The notes under the pieces: model-generated
Seen by the model: only the letters and a program-made list of their open reading frames with translations
The model's database searches: none
What the model was told of the DNA's origin: nothing
Assembly: GCA_010094025.1 (NCBI GenBank)
Contig: ML991857.1
Location: forward strand, 35,499-99,498
Origin: Viridothelium virens
Lineage: Eukaryota; Ascomycota; Dothideomycetes; Trypetheliales; Trypetheliaceae
Length of the DNA stretch: 64,000 bases
Reading direction: 5' to 3'
Made by a program: the position numbers and the translations under genes
Part shown: one piece after another, positions 20,795 to 32,233 of the stretch
How the letters are laid out: the number at the start of each line of letters is the position of its first letter
Position numbering within the stretch: the stretch's first letter is position 1

Positions 20795-23584
20795 TTAGTT
20801 GTTCGATTCTCCAGGTGACTGACTCGAGATATTAACAAACGACTGACTCATTGGACTCGCTGGATTGGAACTCATTCCAGCGGAAGATGCTCTACTGTTC
20901 CTCTTCGAATCTCTTTTGGGCAATTCAAGTAGCCTCGCACTCCCTGCGCTCACCTGCCTGGAGTGATGCTTCAGATTAATGCTCTCGGCCCGTTTCATCT
21001 GCACAGGTTCATGTTCTTCTAGCGGAGAATCTGGTTCGTCGCCCTCAGATTCGGCAACTTGAGAATCTATTCTCTCAAGACCATTCGATGGAGAGTCGGT
21101 GGGCGTGGCATAATCCTCTTCGGCACTCTGCGCTTGATGGAATTGGTTTAAGAGACCTTCAGAAGATTTGACACGCTGGGACCGCTCGATCACAGTAGGC
21201 CTTCGTTCCGAACCTGCTCGAAGTAACGTCTGATCCAACCCACGCGGGTCGCGCGGGTCAACGTCAATAGCCTCCGCACCGCCAAGAGCCTGGCCATTTC
21301 CTTTGTTACCGAACTTCCGGTTCCTCGGTATCTGTCCATCATCATCTTCAGGTGCTGGTGTCAATCGCTTGAAGTACTCCTCTTCTGGCATTCCGAGCTC
21401 TTCGTAGCTTCCACTGTAATCATCGCTTCGAGGTCGCTTCTCTGGGCTTTCCCCACTACTGAGTCGGTGCGAGCTCCGTGCCTGTTTCGATGTCCGCCGA
21501 GATGGTTTTCCGGAGAGCCACGAGCCTTCACTGTCAACCGATGCGAGAGATTGCGACATCAGTGCGCTGGATGCACGTCCTGGAGTTGGGGAAACGGGAG
21601 AGTCGGTCCGTTGCGACAACATAGTATCCCCAGGGGATGCGCGTGAGGAGCCACCGGTGGGCTTTGCTTCAGCACCAGCAACGGCTTGCTTTTCGATGGG
21701 TCGAGGCATTGGTGGTAGAGCGGTCACCTCTGGAGACTGTCTTCGAGAATCAGGGGGCGACAGCGGCATCTCAGGCAGGTCTTCTCTGAATTTGGATTGC
21801 GTACGGTGAGGTACGCCTGAACTTCGCCGTCGTTCCGAAGGCTGTTGTTGAAGGTGCGCCGGGATCTGTCCACGCATAGACTCTCGCGACGTATTCGAAA
21901 ATGACACTTCGGACGGGTTTCCCTTGTTCTCCGACTCCCGTTTCCTCTGGCTACTTGTGCCACGACGGAAGAAGGAAGTCCACGTTCCTACACGGCGAGA
22001 GGGGCTTGAGCTGAGCTCTGTTGGCGCTTTCCGCTTGACTGCTTCGTTCGGGGGAGCAGCTACGTCTGGAGTACTTGTATGGCGAAGGTCTGTAACTTGG
22101 GAAAGACCTGATGGTGCACGAGTTTGCTCCGGTGATACTGGTGGAGTATGTTGTATACTCGCTTGCGACAAGCGTCCAACTGGCGCCGTCTCCAGCTTGG
22201 GTTCGTCAACTGGTGACTCTGGAGCTGCCTTCGCTTGTGCCTCCATCGAGGTGTACATTGGAGTATCGATGTGCTGCTCTGATTGAGCAGGGTATGCGTT
22301 TCGACTTTCAGCAGTGGCTGCAAAGGGAATTTGCGGAACCGAGTCCTGGCCTATTGACTCAACCGTTGTTGCGGTCTGAGCGATTGGTTCCTGGTTCTCC
22401 TTTTCCCCTTTAGACTTCGGTTCGTCTTCCACGTCCTTGGTAAGCGGTTGCTCAAGACCTAAGCCAACAGGTTCTTTCCTTCCTTTCTTATCCTCCAGTA
22501 TATGTCCAGATCGTTGAGATCTTGCTGGTGACGAGTCACCTCGTTGTCTCCTCATCTCTTGGTAAGCTTGCTTATCTGCCCGCCTTTGTAACCTTCTCCT
22601 AATCCTTTCTTCCTCCTGTGCCCTCTTCTTCTCTTGTCGCCTCTGATCCCGCTCCATTAACGCACGAAGTCCACCAGCATCAAGATCATCTGCCAAATCG
22701 TCGATGGTCCTGCTCTCCTTAAGCGTTTCCTTTGTAACAGTACGCTGCTTCTCTTTTTTGGAGTCGGACTGTTGGGAGGTTCCATAGATGGTGCTATGAT
22801 GACTATGATGACTCCCAGGCAACACTTGAGGGCTGCTGGAATAGCGCAGGCGAGGTCGAGGAGAGAATGCGTCAAATCCATGAATCATAAAGGTTCGCTG
22901 TTCCGAGATGCCAGACATTGATGAATGGATTGAGTCTTCCAATGGTAATGAGACGTTTGAGTCTGGTCGTTCGCCTTGTCGACTAGAGTTATTCCTGAAT
23001 TTTTTGCTTTCCCTTCTCAAGATTCCATTGTCTTGACCAGCCGGTCTTTTGGGGATGGGAATAGGCTTGCTCAAATTTCTGATTTCTTCCTCGCGGATAG
23101 GATCCGACCTTCTTTTCTTGCTAGACTTACGTCGCTGGACATTAGCCTCACTCTTGGACATGAGCTTGGTAGGACGTTGGAGTTTGCCTCTTTTTTCATT
23201 AGGCGGTGTCTCGGATCCTGAACCACTTTGATGAGAATTGGTCGGTATTTCTGAGCGATCGAGGTTCACTGGTCTTAGGTGTGGACTCGCACCAATTCCT
23301 CGATCAGCGGGTAGCGCAGTGATGTTTTCGATACTTCCTCTGTGTGGCAAAAGGTCTGTCGGGTATCTCTTAGTATTTTTTTGCGATGCACTATCTTTAG
23401 TGGATGTTCGTCGAGATCGTTGACTCTGCCGACTGCTAATATTCTGAGGATCCGCTGCCTGGAGTGGCCCAGGCCTTACGTCAAAGGAGGATTGTTCCGG
23501 CTTCTTCCCTTCTGCGACAGGCTGTGGCCCCGCCTGCTTCACTTTGCTACGCCGGCCCCGGCGCCCGAAGGGCCACATGGGCAT
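20795..23584 (-). CDS. Large disordered protein with N-terminal MWPFGRR motif (929 aa)
   Basis: Intronless. It starts MPMWPFGRRGRR, a short hydrophobic-basic N-terminus of the kind seen in a family of uncharacterised filamentous-fungal proteins; the second Met is also a possible start. The rest is Ser/Pro/Arg/Glu-rich and disordered. One strongly charged helix lies at about residues 305-350 (GGLRALMERDQRRQEKKRAQ and onward). A short acidic motif, YEELGMPEEEYFKRL, sits at about 735-750. There is no signal peptide, membrane segment or enzymatic motif. A cytoskeletal or polarity scaffold is possible from composition alone, but that is a guess. Shadow frames on the plus strand are ignored. Confidence 0.75.
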   Translation of the reverse strand: MPMWPFGRRGRRSKVKQAGPQPVAEGKKPEQSSFDVRPGPLQAADPQNISSRQSQRSRRTSTKDSASQKNTKRYPTDLLPHRGSIENITALPADRGIGASPHLRPVNLDRSEIPTNSHQSGSGSETPPNEKRGKLQRPTKLMSKSEANVQRRKSSKKRRSDPIREEEIRNLSKPIPIPKRPAGQDNGILRRESKKFRNNSSRQGERPDSNVSLPLEDSIHSSMSGISEQRTFMIHGFDAFSPRPRLRYSSSPQVLPGSHHSHHSTIYGTSQQSDSKKEKQRTVTKETLKESRTIDDLADDLDAGGLRALMERDQRRQEKKRAQEEERIRRRLQRRADKQAYQEMRRQRGDSSPARSQRSGHILEDKKGRKEPVGLGLEQPLTKDVEDEPKSKGEKENQEPIAQTATTVESIGQDSVPQIPFAATAESRNAYPAQSEQHIDTPMYTSMEAQAKAAPESPVDEPKLETAPVGRLSQASIQHTPPVSPEQTRAPSGLSQVTDLRHTSTPDVAAPPNEAVKRKAPTELSSSPSRRVGTWTSFFRRGTSSQRKRESENKGNPSEVSFSNTSRESMRGQIPAHLQQQPSERRRSSGVPHRTQSKFREDLPEMPLSPPDSRRQSPEVTALPPMPRPIEKQAVAGAEAKPTGGSSRASPGDTMLSQRTDSPVSPTPGRASSALMSQSLASVDSEGSWLSGKPSRRTSKQARSSHRLSSGESPEKRPRSDDYSGSYEELGMPEEEYFKRLTPAPEDDDGQIPRNRKFGNKGNGQALGGAEAIDVDPRDPRGLDQTLLRAGSERRPTVIERSQRVKSSEGLLNQFHQAQSAEEDYATPTDSPSNGLERIDSQVAESEGDEPDSPLEEHEPVQMKRAESINLKHHSRQVSAGSARLLELPKRDSKRNSRASSAGMSSNPASPMSQSFVNISSQSPGESNN

Positions 23585-24936
23585 CGTGGATGTGGATGAT
23601 GGTTAGTCTGGGGGGCGCTCCTGGGGGCCCACGGCCAACTTTGGGTCCTGCATAGATCGCACAATGATGGAGACTATTTCATATGGCAGAATTGATGCTC
23701 ATATCGAATAGTGTCGGAGATTTGTTTCGTCGCGCAGCCACAGGGTGGGCTAATTATGGCGATTTATCGATTTCGCGTTCGATGGCCTTTGCTCCAACCA
23801 GGAAGCGAGTGACAGCGGGCCGGTTATTTAGACTGAAACGGAACGGCCTGTGCTGAGCGTGGGCAATAGTAAGCGCAATGGAGACGAGAGAAGCAAGAGC
23901 GAGCGCTGGCCCAACACACCAGCCAAGTGTGCAATGTAGAGAGTGACGAACCGGACAACGAGCACTGAGAATGCCAATGGTGATGCAAGGGCAAACGGCG
24001 AGGATGAAGTATGTAAGGAGACGGGGCGGGTGGGTTGGGCGGGATGGGTAGGATGGGCGGATAGCGTTAGCAGCTTGGGGTGCAAGTGAGGCAGACACGA
24101 GGGCGCGGCGTGACCTTGCAATGCTTGCCCAGGCTCTGGAACAGCGACCGTCTCCCGTCTCTCTAGCTAGTCTTTTTAGAACCACTGTCGCCCCAGCTTG
24201 TGTGGAGCACGCGCAGAGGAGCCGAGTCGCGGTCGCTTGACTGTGAATAGTATGGACACGGCGATCAGCCCGAAGCCTTCGACGATCGCCCAAGCCAAAA
24301 GATCTTACCAATTCCAGTACAGCATAAGCAGCATCCGCAAATACATCCACAACGCACTGTGATCTAGCCTGCAGCGAATGACAAGACAAGTTGTGCCACG
24401 TCGGTTATGCAGACCGGCAGACGTGCACCAGGGCCGGGACAGAGATTCCATCTCCTACACGAATGACTTGCTAGGAAGGCAACATAGCAGGCTACTCTTT
24501 GCTGTTCAATACTCGGCTTGGTAAAAGGGATCATCGCTGGCTCGACTGGGTTTGACGTCGCTCCTGATCCTTACCCGCACTGTCCAAGCTAGCATCGCAA
24601 GGTTCTCGTTGAAAGTTTCAAAAAGGAGTTTTTCAGTTGAATTTGATGGGAACAGAGTTTTCTCATTTCCTAGCTTTTCGATCGCTCCGAATTTACGATC
24701 CAATCGTCAGCTCTGCGGCTCGGTCCCTTACTAGTTGGCATGACTACAGTAGTCCGTATGGACAGCATAAGCCTTCTCCGTCGCAGTGCGCGATGGTTTT
24801 ATCAATGGGTTCTAGGAACGCCCAGGGACGGATACCGGAAGCCATTGCGTTGGAAGCACCTGGGTGGCTGAGCGCGAGTTGCGAAAAGGGAGAACCTTAA
24901 CCGCTCGTATTTGAAGAAGGCACCCGGTCTTTACCT

Positions 24937-25074
24937 ACGCGTCTTGATTCGACAATGTTACTAAATTGGCTTACAAAAGCAAAACTGGCTGATTAGAGGC
25001 TGCGAATGAGAGGCCTCTTCAGCTACACATTGCATCAACACGATAAGCCTTGGTACGTAAGCTCAGCAACGCGT
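24937..25074. promoter_or_regulatory. Two ACGCGT (MCB-like) boxes upstream of NUF2
   Basis: ACGCGT at 24937-24942 and 25069-25074, about 510 and 375 bp upstream of the NUF2 start. In yeasts, ACGCGT is the MBF site of G1/S-expressed genes. The match is exact, but whether it works here is inference. Confidence 0.3.
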
Positions 25075-25143
25075 TCCTGGGAATTCAATCTTTGTACTCC
25101 GTACGGAAGTGTGGAAAAGCCCAAGCTTCAGGTACGATTATGT

Positions 25144-25157
25144 AGGTACCGGTACCT
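25144..25157. repeat. Perfect 14-bp palindrome AGGTACCGGTACCT
   Basis: Two 7-bp arms with no spacer, about 290 bp upstream of the NUF2 ATG. It could bind a dimeric factor; nothing else supports a function. Confidence 0.4.
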
Positions 25158-25444
25158 GCAGGCAAATGGCGGGGAATGGTGTGCGTAATCGCTGGTAAGG
25201 AAAGGGATGGATCGAAGACGGAGGTGGTGCGAGGCGTCAACGCACGTGATGCTCCCTCTTGCCTGTGAAAGCGCTATGCTTAAACGGGAACTCTGTTGAC
25301 CTCTGAACTCCACGCGCGGTAACCCGCGAATCATGAACAGCTGGATAAGGTAACGAAGTCTTGATCCATCGCAAACGTGATTCTATATTTTGCGCATGTT
25401 AGAACAGTTTCTCAAAAGTGCCACAGCTGCTACCCGTTCCCGGC

Positions 25445-26885
25445 ATGGATTTCAATCCACGCATGAGCGTCGCGCGGGCGTCGCAGAACAACAACCAGCG
25501 CAAGAGGGAGGAGGAGAGTGATGCATTCATGACATTGGTACTGTTGCTCGTCTACAGCATGCGATGACCGCCTACTGATTATCTTCTCACAGCCCGATCG
25601 AGAAATTGCCGGATGTATCAGCGACATCGGAATCAACTTCACAGTCGCAGATCTTCAAAAGCCAAACGCGCAGCAAATACAGAAGGTCTTTGAATGGTTC
25701 GCAGAACTCCTGATGAACACGACACGCGAAGTGGTGGCACCGGCAATGAAGGCAGCAGCAGAAGACATGTGTGGCCCGGACGCAGAGCGCATTTTTACAT
25801 CAGACACGCGAGACCTGATGGGCTTTTTCGTGACATTGCGAAAACTCCTCATTGAGTGCGGTATCAACGACTTCACCTTTCAAGACTTGTACAAACCTAC
25901 GCATCCGCGGCTTGTCAAAATATTCAGCTACATAATCAACTTCATCCGATTTCGCGAGAGCCAGACCGGTGTCATTGATGAACATTTCAACAAATCCGAG
26001 AAGACCAAACTCCAAATCGAGCACCTATACGCAGAAAACCAAGAGAAACAAGAGCACCTCGACTCCCTCCAACACAACCGCAAAGCCACCGAACAAGCTC
26101 TCCAAGAAAAAGAAAAGCGCACCTCTGAACTTAAACAACGCCTGCTCGACCTCAAAAAGGGCCAAGAGCGCGTCGCCGAGAAGCTCGAGCTTGCCCGCCA
26201 GGAACAACACCGCCTCAAATCCGTCCTCGAAGACAAGACCACCACCGCCATGACCCTCCGCCACGACGCCGCCAAACTCCGACCCTACACGCAGCAATCG
26301 CCGTCCGCACTTGAATCCGCCCTGCGCGACCTCAGCAACGCGCTGACCACCGACCGGGAGTCGATCGAGAAGCTCGAGCGACGGGCACGCGCTTTGCAGA
26401 CTTCGTCGGACACGTTCGGGGTGGTGAAAGGCGACATCGACGGGCTGATACGGCTGCTGACGGAGCTCAGCGCCGACCTGGCGAAGGAGGAAGCCGAGCT
26501 CGCGACGGCGGGGAAGCGTCGGGATGCGCTGTCGGAGCGGTCGAATAACGTGCGCGATGTGGAGCGGCAGGAGCGGCTGCTGCAGAAGCAGTTGGGCAAT
26601 ATTACGGCGCGGACGGAGAAGTTGCGGAAGGGGAGTGAGGAGAGGGCGGAGGAGGCGAGGAGGAGGATGGAGGAGCTGAAGGGTGTGCATCGGAGGTTGG
26701 CGGAGGAGAGGGGGGAGAGGGGCAGGGAGATGGAGAGGAGGAGGGTGAGGATTGAGCAGACGGAGAAGAAGATGGCGGATTTGAAGGAGAATATTGAGGG
26801 GGAGGTGGCGAGTGCGAGGGAGCAGTATTTGAAGATGGAAAGTCATATTAAGCTCTACATTACTGAGATGGAGCAGAGCATCTAA
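25445..26885 (+). CDS. nuf2: Nuf2, subunit of the Ndc80 kinetochore complex
   Basis: Exons 25445-25537 and 25593-26885; 461 aa, normal for Nuf2. Exon 1 is a disordered basic start ending DAFMTL. Exon 2 opens with the calponin-homology-like domain: PDREIAGCISDIGINFTVAD, LQKPNAQQIQKVFEWF, then ECGINDFTFQDLYKPTHPRL. From about residue 150 to the end it is coiled coil for pairing with Ndc80 and Spc24/25. The complex links kinetochores to spindle microtubules. The C-terminal DNA is rich in GAGGAGG repeats, giving Glu/Arg-rich coiled coil. The upstream frame containing the PDREIAG block has no ATG of its own, which confirms the first exon. Confidence 0.94.
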
Positions 26886-27179
26886 GGGGTTGAGCCTCCA
26901 TCTTTTCGTCATGATATTGGAGTTTGGGGAATTGAGGTTTTGATGAGGCGTCAGTCTCAAATTTGATGGACTGATTTTGAGATACCTTTGATGCCTTCGT
27001 TTCAGTCAGTTCGGAGACACTGAAATTAGATGTATGAAACACCCGTGTTGCTATGCTATGCCTGTCTATGAATGCGATATGTACAGTCATTAATAGTAAG
27101 CCCTGGAGGTATCTTGGCGTCCACCGAATACAAACGCCTGGTAAATGACCACATCGCGGTGGTAAAGGATCTCTCCTAT

Positions 27180-28285
27180 TCACAAGAAGTAATCCGGGAG
27201 GTTCTGTCCTCCTTGATTCTGCTGCTGCTGTTGCTGCTGTTCGAGACGATGCACCTCGTTCTCAGGCGCTGCTTCAAATACATTGAAGAATCGTTCTCCA
27301 CTATCGCTCACTTCCAGTACGCTTGCCATGTTACCGCACCGATAACAGTAATTGGGTGCACTCCACACCGTGCTCAATCGATCGTCGTACAAGACTTGGT
27401 ATCCCTCCTGACACAACTGATGTGCACGCAGTATGTGGTTGAAGTTGTTGAGCTGTAAAAACTTCTGGACGACCCGCGCGCCAAAGGTATATCCTGCACC
27501 TCGGGGCGAGAGAGAAAACTCGTCACGACTATCGTCGGGGTCAGACCACACTAGATCTGCCATAGGACCCTCATGAGGTATTTCTCGGAAACGGTCGATG
27601 ACCTTGATCTGATCGATGGAATGGATGCTCGGACTCAGGCCGCCATGTACACAGAAGATGGCGTCGTTGATGACCACGCTAAGTGTCAGGAAGTCGAACA
27701 GATCAGTGAAGTGGTGCCACACTGCTGCGTTGCCATATTTACGACTGCACTCTGTGTAGAAGCCATAGGATTGAGTGACGCCTCGAGACTCATGATTCCC
27801 ACGAATAAGGTGTACACGTGAGGGATAACGGAGCTTGAGGCAGATGAGAAGAGAGATTGTTTCGACACTGAAGAGCCCACGGTCGACGTAATCACCTGTG
27901 ATGTGGAGACCCGGTTAGCGGAGACAGATCTTTCAGAGTGATTCGACGCGCTCTGGCAACTTCGAGGCTCAACGTACCAAGAAAAAGGTAATTCGTGTCC
28001 GGGCAAAAGCCACCTATACGAAAGATCTCCAGCATGTCAAAGAACTGCCCGTGTATATCTCCTACAACTGTCACCGGTGCTGCAATATGTACCACATTGC
28101 TCTCCTTCATCAACAATTCCTTCGCTTTCGCGCATATTGCTTCAATGACCGAATCCGCAAGGAGTTCTTTCTTGTACAGTCGGGAAATGCATTCGTCCAA
28201 GTCAATACTAGCTTTAGCAAGTCAGCACCATAATCTTTTGCAAATCTCTCGCATTAAGTTTCTGAGTACCTGGGAGACCGGGCAT
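27180..28285 (-). CDS. ppg1: Ppg1-type serine/threonine protein phosphatase (PP2A-like)
   Basis: Exons 28285-28270 (16 nt), 28211-27978, 27895-27180; 321 aa. Metallophosphatase motifs: VVGDIHGQF (about 54-62), GDYVDRG across intron 2, and LIRGNHESR. The HGGLSPSIHSIDQI block and the SAPNYCYRCGN segment follow. MLEIFRIGG, DECISRLYKKELL and the C-terminal DYFL match Ppg1 better than Sit4/PP6 or PP2A itself. The DYFL end is the carboxyl-methylation/regulatory tail of PP2A-like enzymes. Just before it is a short poly-Gln run encoded by CTG repeats. Ppg1 works with the STRIPAK/Far-type complex in yeasts. Exon 1 (MPGLP only) is inferred from phase and splice sites. It is divergent from the P/Q-rich gene. 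Confidence 0.9.
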
Positions 28286-29136
28286 CACTCCTACTCGGAC
28301 CTGTAATTACCCAAGTGGCAACGAGGTCGTGTGCCAGGTGTTGGCGATCAGCAGAAGGAGAGAAGGCACTTCGCCTGTGAGTCTGGATGTTGAGATCGTG
28401 GGATCATCCTCATGCGGCTTGATTCACGTCACAAGGCGCGTGCAGAGGGCAGCACAAACATCGTGAACTTTGGCGGGGAAGGCTGCTGTGAAATCAGATT
28501 TTGATTCTGTGAGAGAAATTCGATGTCACGTGGAGCAGGGTTCAGCTTTCAATCTGGAAGCTTACCTAAGATAAAGTTCGTTTAGGGAAAGTTTGGCGGC
28601 GTGTAGGAGCCTGGCTCGAGATGTGGACTTGAGACCTCGCGCCAGCTTCACCTGCAATTTTCTGCCGTCTCTCTCGTCCGTCTACATCCTCATCACACCG
28701 TATCCCATCTTTCCTAAGCTTTCCTTCATCTAGTTCTCTGTATCTCGCGCCAGTGGAACCATCTCTTATTCTCTAATGTCCTGCTTCAGGCCCTCAATCT
28801 TCACACCGAGCGATACGTAATCTCCGCCCCTTCCTTCACCGTTCAGGGTCCTTGCTAGCCAACAGTCACTCTTCATCACTTATTTTGCTAGAGTTCTCGC
28901 ACCGTGCCGTTACGTCAGGTGCTCGCTGTTACCAAGCCTCTCTACTTCACTTTTTCTTTCGCTTCTGTACGCTGATGCATGAAGCCATGATAAGTGGGTG
29001 CCTAGATGGTTAGTGATACGTCTGTCCTTGCAGTCACTTTTCGCGGGGAGGATCGGGGAACTTCCAACCGAAACCTTTACCAGCGTCTCTGATATTCATC
29101 AAATCCTGTTCATAACTCCATACCCCGCCTGTCGAG
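28286..29136. other. Divergent promoter region, ppg1 / P-Q-rich gene
   Basis: 850 bp between head-to-head genes, pyrimidine-rich towards the right-hand gene (28660-29100). No gene or clear box seen. Confidence 0.55.
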
Positions 29137-31466
29137 ATGTATCAGCATCCAGGCTCTCAATACCAGCAACCACAGCAAGGTTATAACCAGGGCCAGTATG
29201 CCGCACCTCAGCAAAGTGCACAGGCATACGGTCAGCAACCACCATACCAGTATCCGCAGCAGCCATACCAACAACAATACAACCAAGGCTACCAGCACGG
29301 TCTGCCATCACAAGGTGGACCTCCAAACCAGTAAGTCATTTCTGCGTAATATTGCGATACTCGAGCACCTTCACAATTGCATATCAAATCATCCCACTTC
29401 GAGCTAACTATGCCTTGAAGTGGATATGGACCTCCACAGAAGAAGAAGGGGCATCCTGAGATCACGCGCTATCCCCCTCCTCCGGGATATCGAGGGCCTG
29501 CCGCTCAAGGTGGCCCTCCTCAATATCCAGGACCACAGGGATATGCACAGAGCTACCCACCACAGTCAGGCTATGGCCCACCACAAAATGGATATCCACC
29601 TCCATCTGGCTATCAACAAGCACCGAGCTACCCACATCAAGGATCACCACCTCAAAATTGGCACCAGCCGCAGCATTACCCGGCCCAACAGGGTTATCAA
29701 TATCCATCCCAGCAAGGCTATGAGCAATCGGGCTATCAACAGCCACACTATCCCGGACCTCAAGGGTACCAAGGACAACCATCGTATCAAGACCCAAATC
29801 ATCAGTGGCAACAACAACCTCCTTATCCGGGCCCAACTCCGCCTTACGACCCCAATTTTCCTCCTCCGCAAAATGGCTACAATCCGCAACAACCGCCATA
29901 TCAAGGCCCAAATCAGTCTTCGTATCAGCAAACGGGACCTACTCCCCCCCAATCAGCCACCACAAATGGGGAATCCAAGTACTCGCAAAATGGGTTTGGA
30001 TCCCAGTCAAGGGCCATGAGTGTAACTGAGGATGCTGGTTGGGACTACGATTACTACGGCGAACCTTGGGCGAAAGACCCCGATACTATTGACCCTAATC
30101 TTAGCATCGGCATTATAGGTAAGAGTTACAATAATTGCATAGCCTTTTAGTCCTTTCTCTAAGTCTAATCCTATTTCAGTCTGGCACCCTGCAAATCGCA
30201 CGTCTTGCGCTTTGCCTTCTACTTTTGCCGAGGCAGAGAAAGAAATGGCAGAAGCTGTCAAGAAACCGGACAACAAGAAACGTAGGCTCGATGAGCAAAT
30301 TCAAGAATCCGTCTCAAAGTATTTTGTCGGCGAAGATGCCGAGGAAGCTTTACTCAACATAAGACAGACCAGTGAGTGGCAGATTGTCAAAGATGAACTC
30401 ATTTTTGTTGAATTCCCTACGTCTTGCGATCTCATTCCCCTGCACGAGGTCAAGGCACGTCGTGACCGTCCGGCTATGGAGGAGGATCCTGGTTCGGAGA
30501 TGGATCTCGAAGATGGCGAAGAGCCAGACTTACCTAAGCCTGAGCCTCCGCCCCAGGGAGACCAGAAGCATTGGAATGTCATGGACAATCTTGAGCAAGC
30601 TCTCTCTTCGAGCGATTATTCTACAGGGAACAAATCCGCCTCGGATACCACCGCATTGACAACTCCAGCTGCAGGACCTCCTGACCAGAAACATGTCCAG
30701 CCGCTTCAACCAGTACGAGACACGGCACAGGAAGACATCCTTGCTCAACTAGGTGTTTCCGGATCTCCGAAACCTGTATATCCGACTCCAGGCCCGGCAT
30801 ATATGCCGCCGCGTCAAGATTCGCCTAGCTCTCAGAACCAGCCGACTCCAGCTGCAGAGGAACCAGAAAGGCAAGCACTTTTGCTACATTTATTGACAAA
30901 TTTTGACGATTCTTTAGAGCTACCCCGATGGACTGGGCACATACTCAAGGCCCCTGCGATCGAAATCTAGGTTATGGATCTAATCAGCCGCAAGGAAACA
31001 TAGCACAACAGCAGTCTCAGCATCATCCGCCACCACCTCCTCCAGAGCCAGAGAGGTCTCCTGAGTACGACCCCTGGAAGGTCAACGATATGAGCATCGG
31101 CCGCCAAAGTGGAGCGGTAGACGGCGCACAAGACAGTCCTGGCGGTCGATCTGATCACAGTCAACACACTCTCGTCGGTTCCGATTTCCATCCGGAGGAA
31201 GATAGAGGCGATGATGCGTTCAATCAAAACTCGGAAGTAAGGCCCAAGCTCCAGCTAGAACGTAGTGTGAGTAGTGTGTCTCGCAAGCGGAGTTACCAAG
31301 ATGAGGATGAGCAGGATGACGAGCGGAGGCGTCAACATGATGACGTGACGCCTCGTTTAAAGAGGAAGCAGCCGAAAGTTGACGCGGCCTATGGGTAAGT
31401 GACCCTACCAGTGCTCACCCAACTCACCAAACACTGATCAACTTCTCGTATAGTCGCCGATGGTGA
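29137..31466 (+). CDS. P/Q/G/Y-rich disordered protein with conserved C-terminal region (690 aa)
   Basis: Five exons: 29137-29330, 29421-30118, 30180-30870, 30918-31394, 31454-31466. Residues 1-300 are a prion-like Gln/Pro/Tyr/Gly-rich tract with many GY and YPPPPGY units. From about 310 it becomes an ordered, conserved-looking stretch: DPNLSIGIIVWHPANRTSCALP, the charged AEAEKEMAEAVKKPDNKKRR segment, and EEALLNIRQTSEW. A disordered acidic region follows, then YDPWKVNDMSIG and a nuclear-localisation-like RLKRKQPKV. The last exon is 13 nt and gives the ending AYGRRW. Intron 3 has a GC donor (GCAAGC) and TAG acceptor, needed to keep the frame. A role in nuclear RNP condensates is suggested by composition only. 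I know no named homolog. Confidence 0.78.
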
Positions 31467-32233
31467 TTTCCCCCGCTTCACTCATTTTATTTAGTATTTA
31501 GTCTGCTTCTGCTACTTGTTCATGGAGGGCATGCAAAACGGGTCACCAGTCACGGTCGAGCTTTTTTTTCTTGAATAGGTTCTAGCATCTAAGCATCAAG
31601 CGAGGAGTTACAGGCCTGATAAGCGACACTGGGTAAAGCAGTGCAAAAAGGTCAGGTCGAGGATTTCTTCAAGTACTTTAACCTTCAACTCTCCGGCTTC
31701 AGTCTGACCGTCATCTTCCTACTATCATCAGAACTCTTATTAAGACTTGTTCATCGATTCGTAACTAGCTCTGCAGCTTGTGTGATCTTTTGCCAATGTT
31801 TGCCTCAAGAAGCCTTTCCGTTAGGCATCCACTTCATCCTTATGCGCGTCCGTATGTCAGTGTCAGAGAAAGAACGTTTCTTCGCTTTCTAAGAGCACCC
31901 GTTCTTCATTCGTTTATTCGTTCAATGATAGATGTATCCCTTTGCAGCTATCTTCTCTTCTTAATTGCTCATCATCTTAACACGGAGCAACACCCGCCCA
32001 TGGCGCCATTTTCATTACGCCTCGGAATTTTGTCGGAAAGTATGAGAGGGTTGGAAGGATTCTCGCTGCCTCAGCGGAGCAGATGTACTAACCGACAGCC
32101 TGCTATCGAAGCATCCGAGCGCAATGTATGGTTGAACGCGGATTCGGGAAAATTGTCCGACCAAGCTAGGATGAGAGGTACAGACGGCACGATCCATGAT
32201 ACCAAGGTGTCACTCGGACGTCCAATGGCATCT
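31467..32233. other. Convergent 3' region
   Basis: Between the P/Q-rich gene and the AP-3 beta gene, tail to tail. Plus-strand frames at 31641-32564 are hydrophobic by composition and partly antisense to the AP-3 acidic tail, so they are not called. Confidence 0.55.

Larger units (their letters stand above)
23585..25444. other. Intergenic 1.9 kb with a doubtful small membrane-protein ORF
   Basis: A minus-strand frame at 24389-23754 (211 codons) has hydrophobic segments in its C-terminal half (TYFILAVCPCITIGIL and ALALASLVSIALTIAHA), but its N-terminal part looks non-coding and no intron model improves it. I leave it uncalled. The right part is the NUF2 promoter, with two ACGCGT boxes and a 14-bp palindrome (listed separately). 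Confidence 0.45.

Noticed and set aside
23754-24389. 211-codon minus-strand frame with two hydrophobic stretches
   Set aside because: The N-terminal half looks non-coding, no splice model gives a coherent protein, and composition alone can produce the hydrophobic runs.
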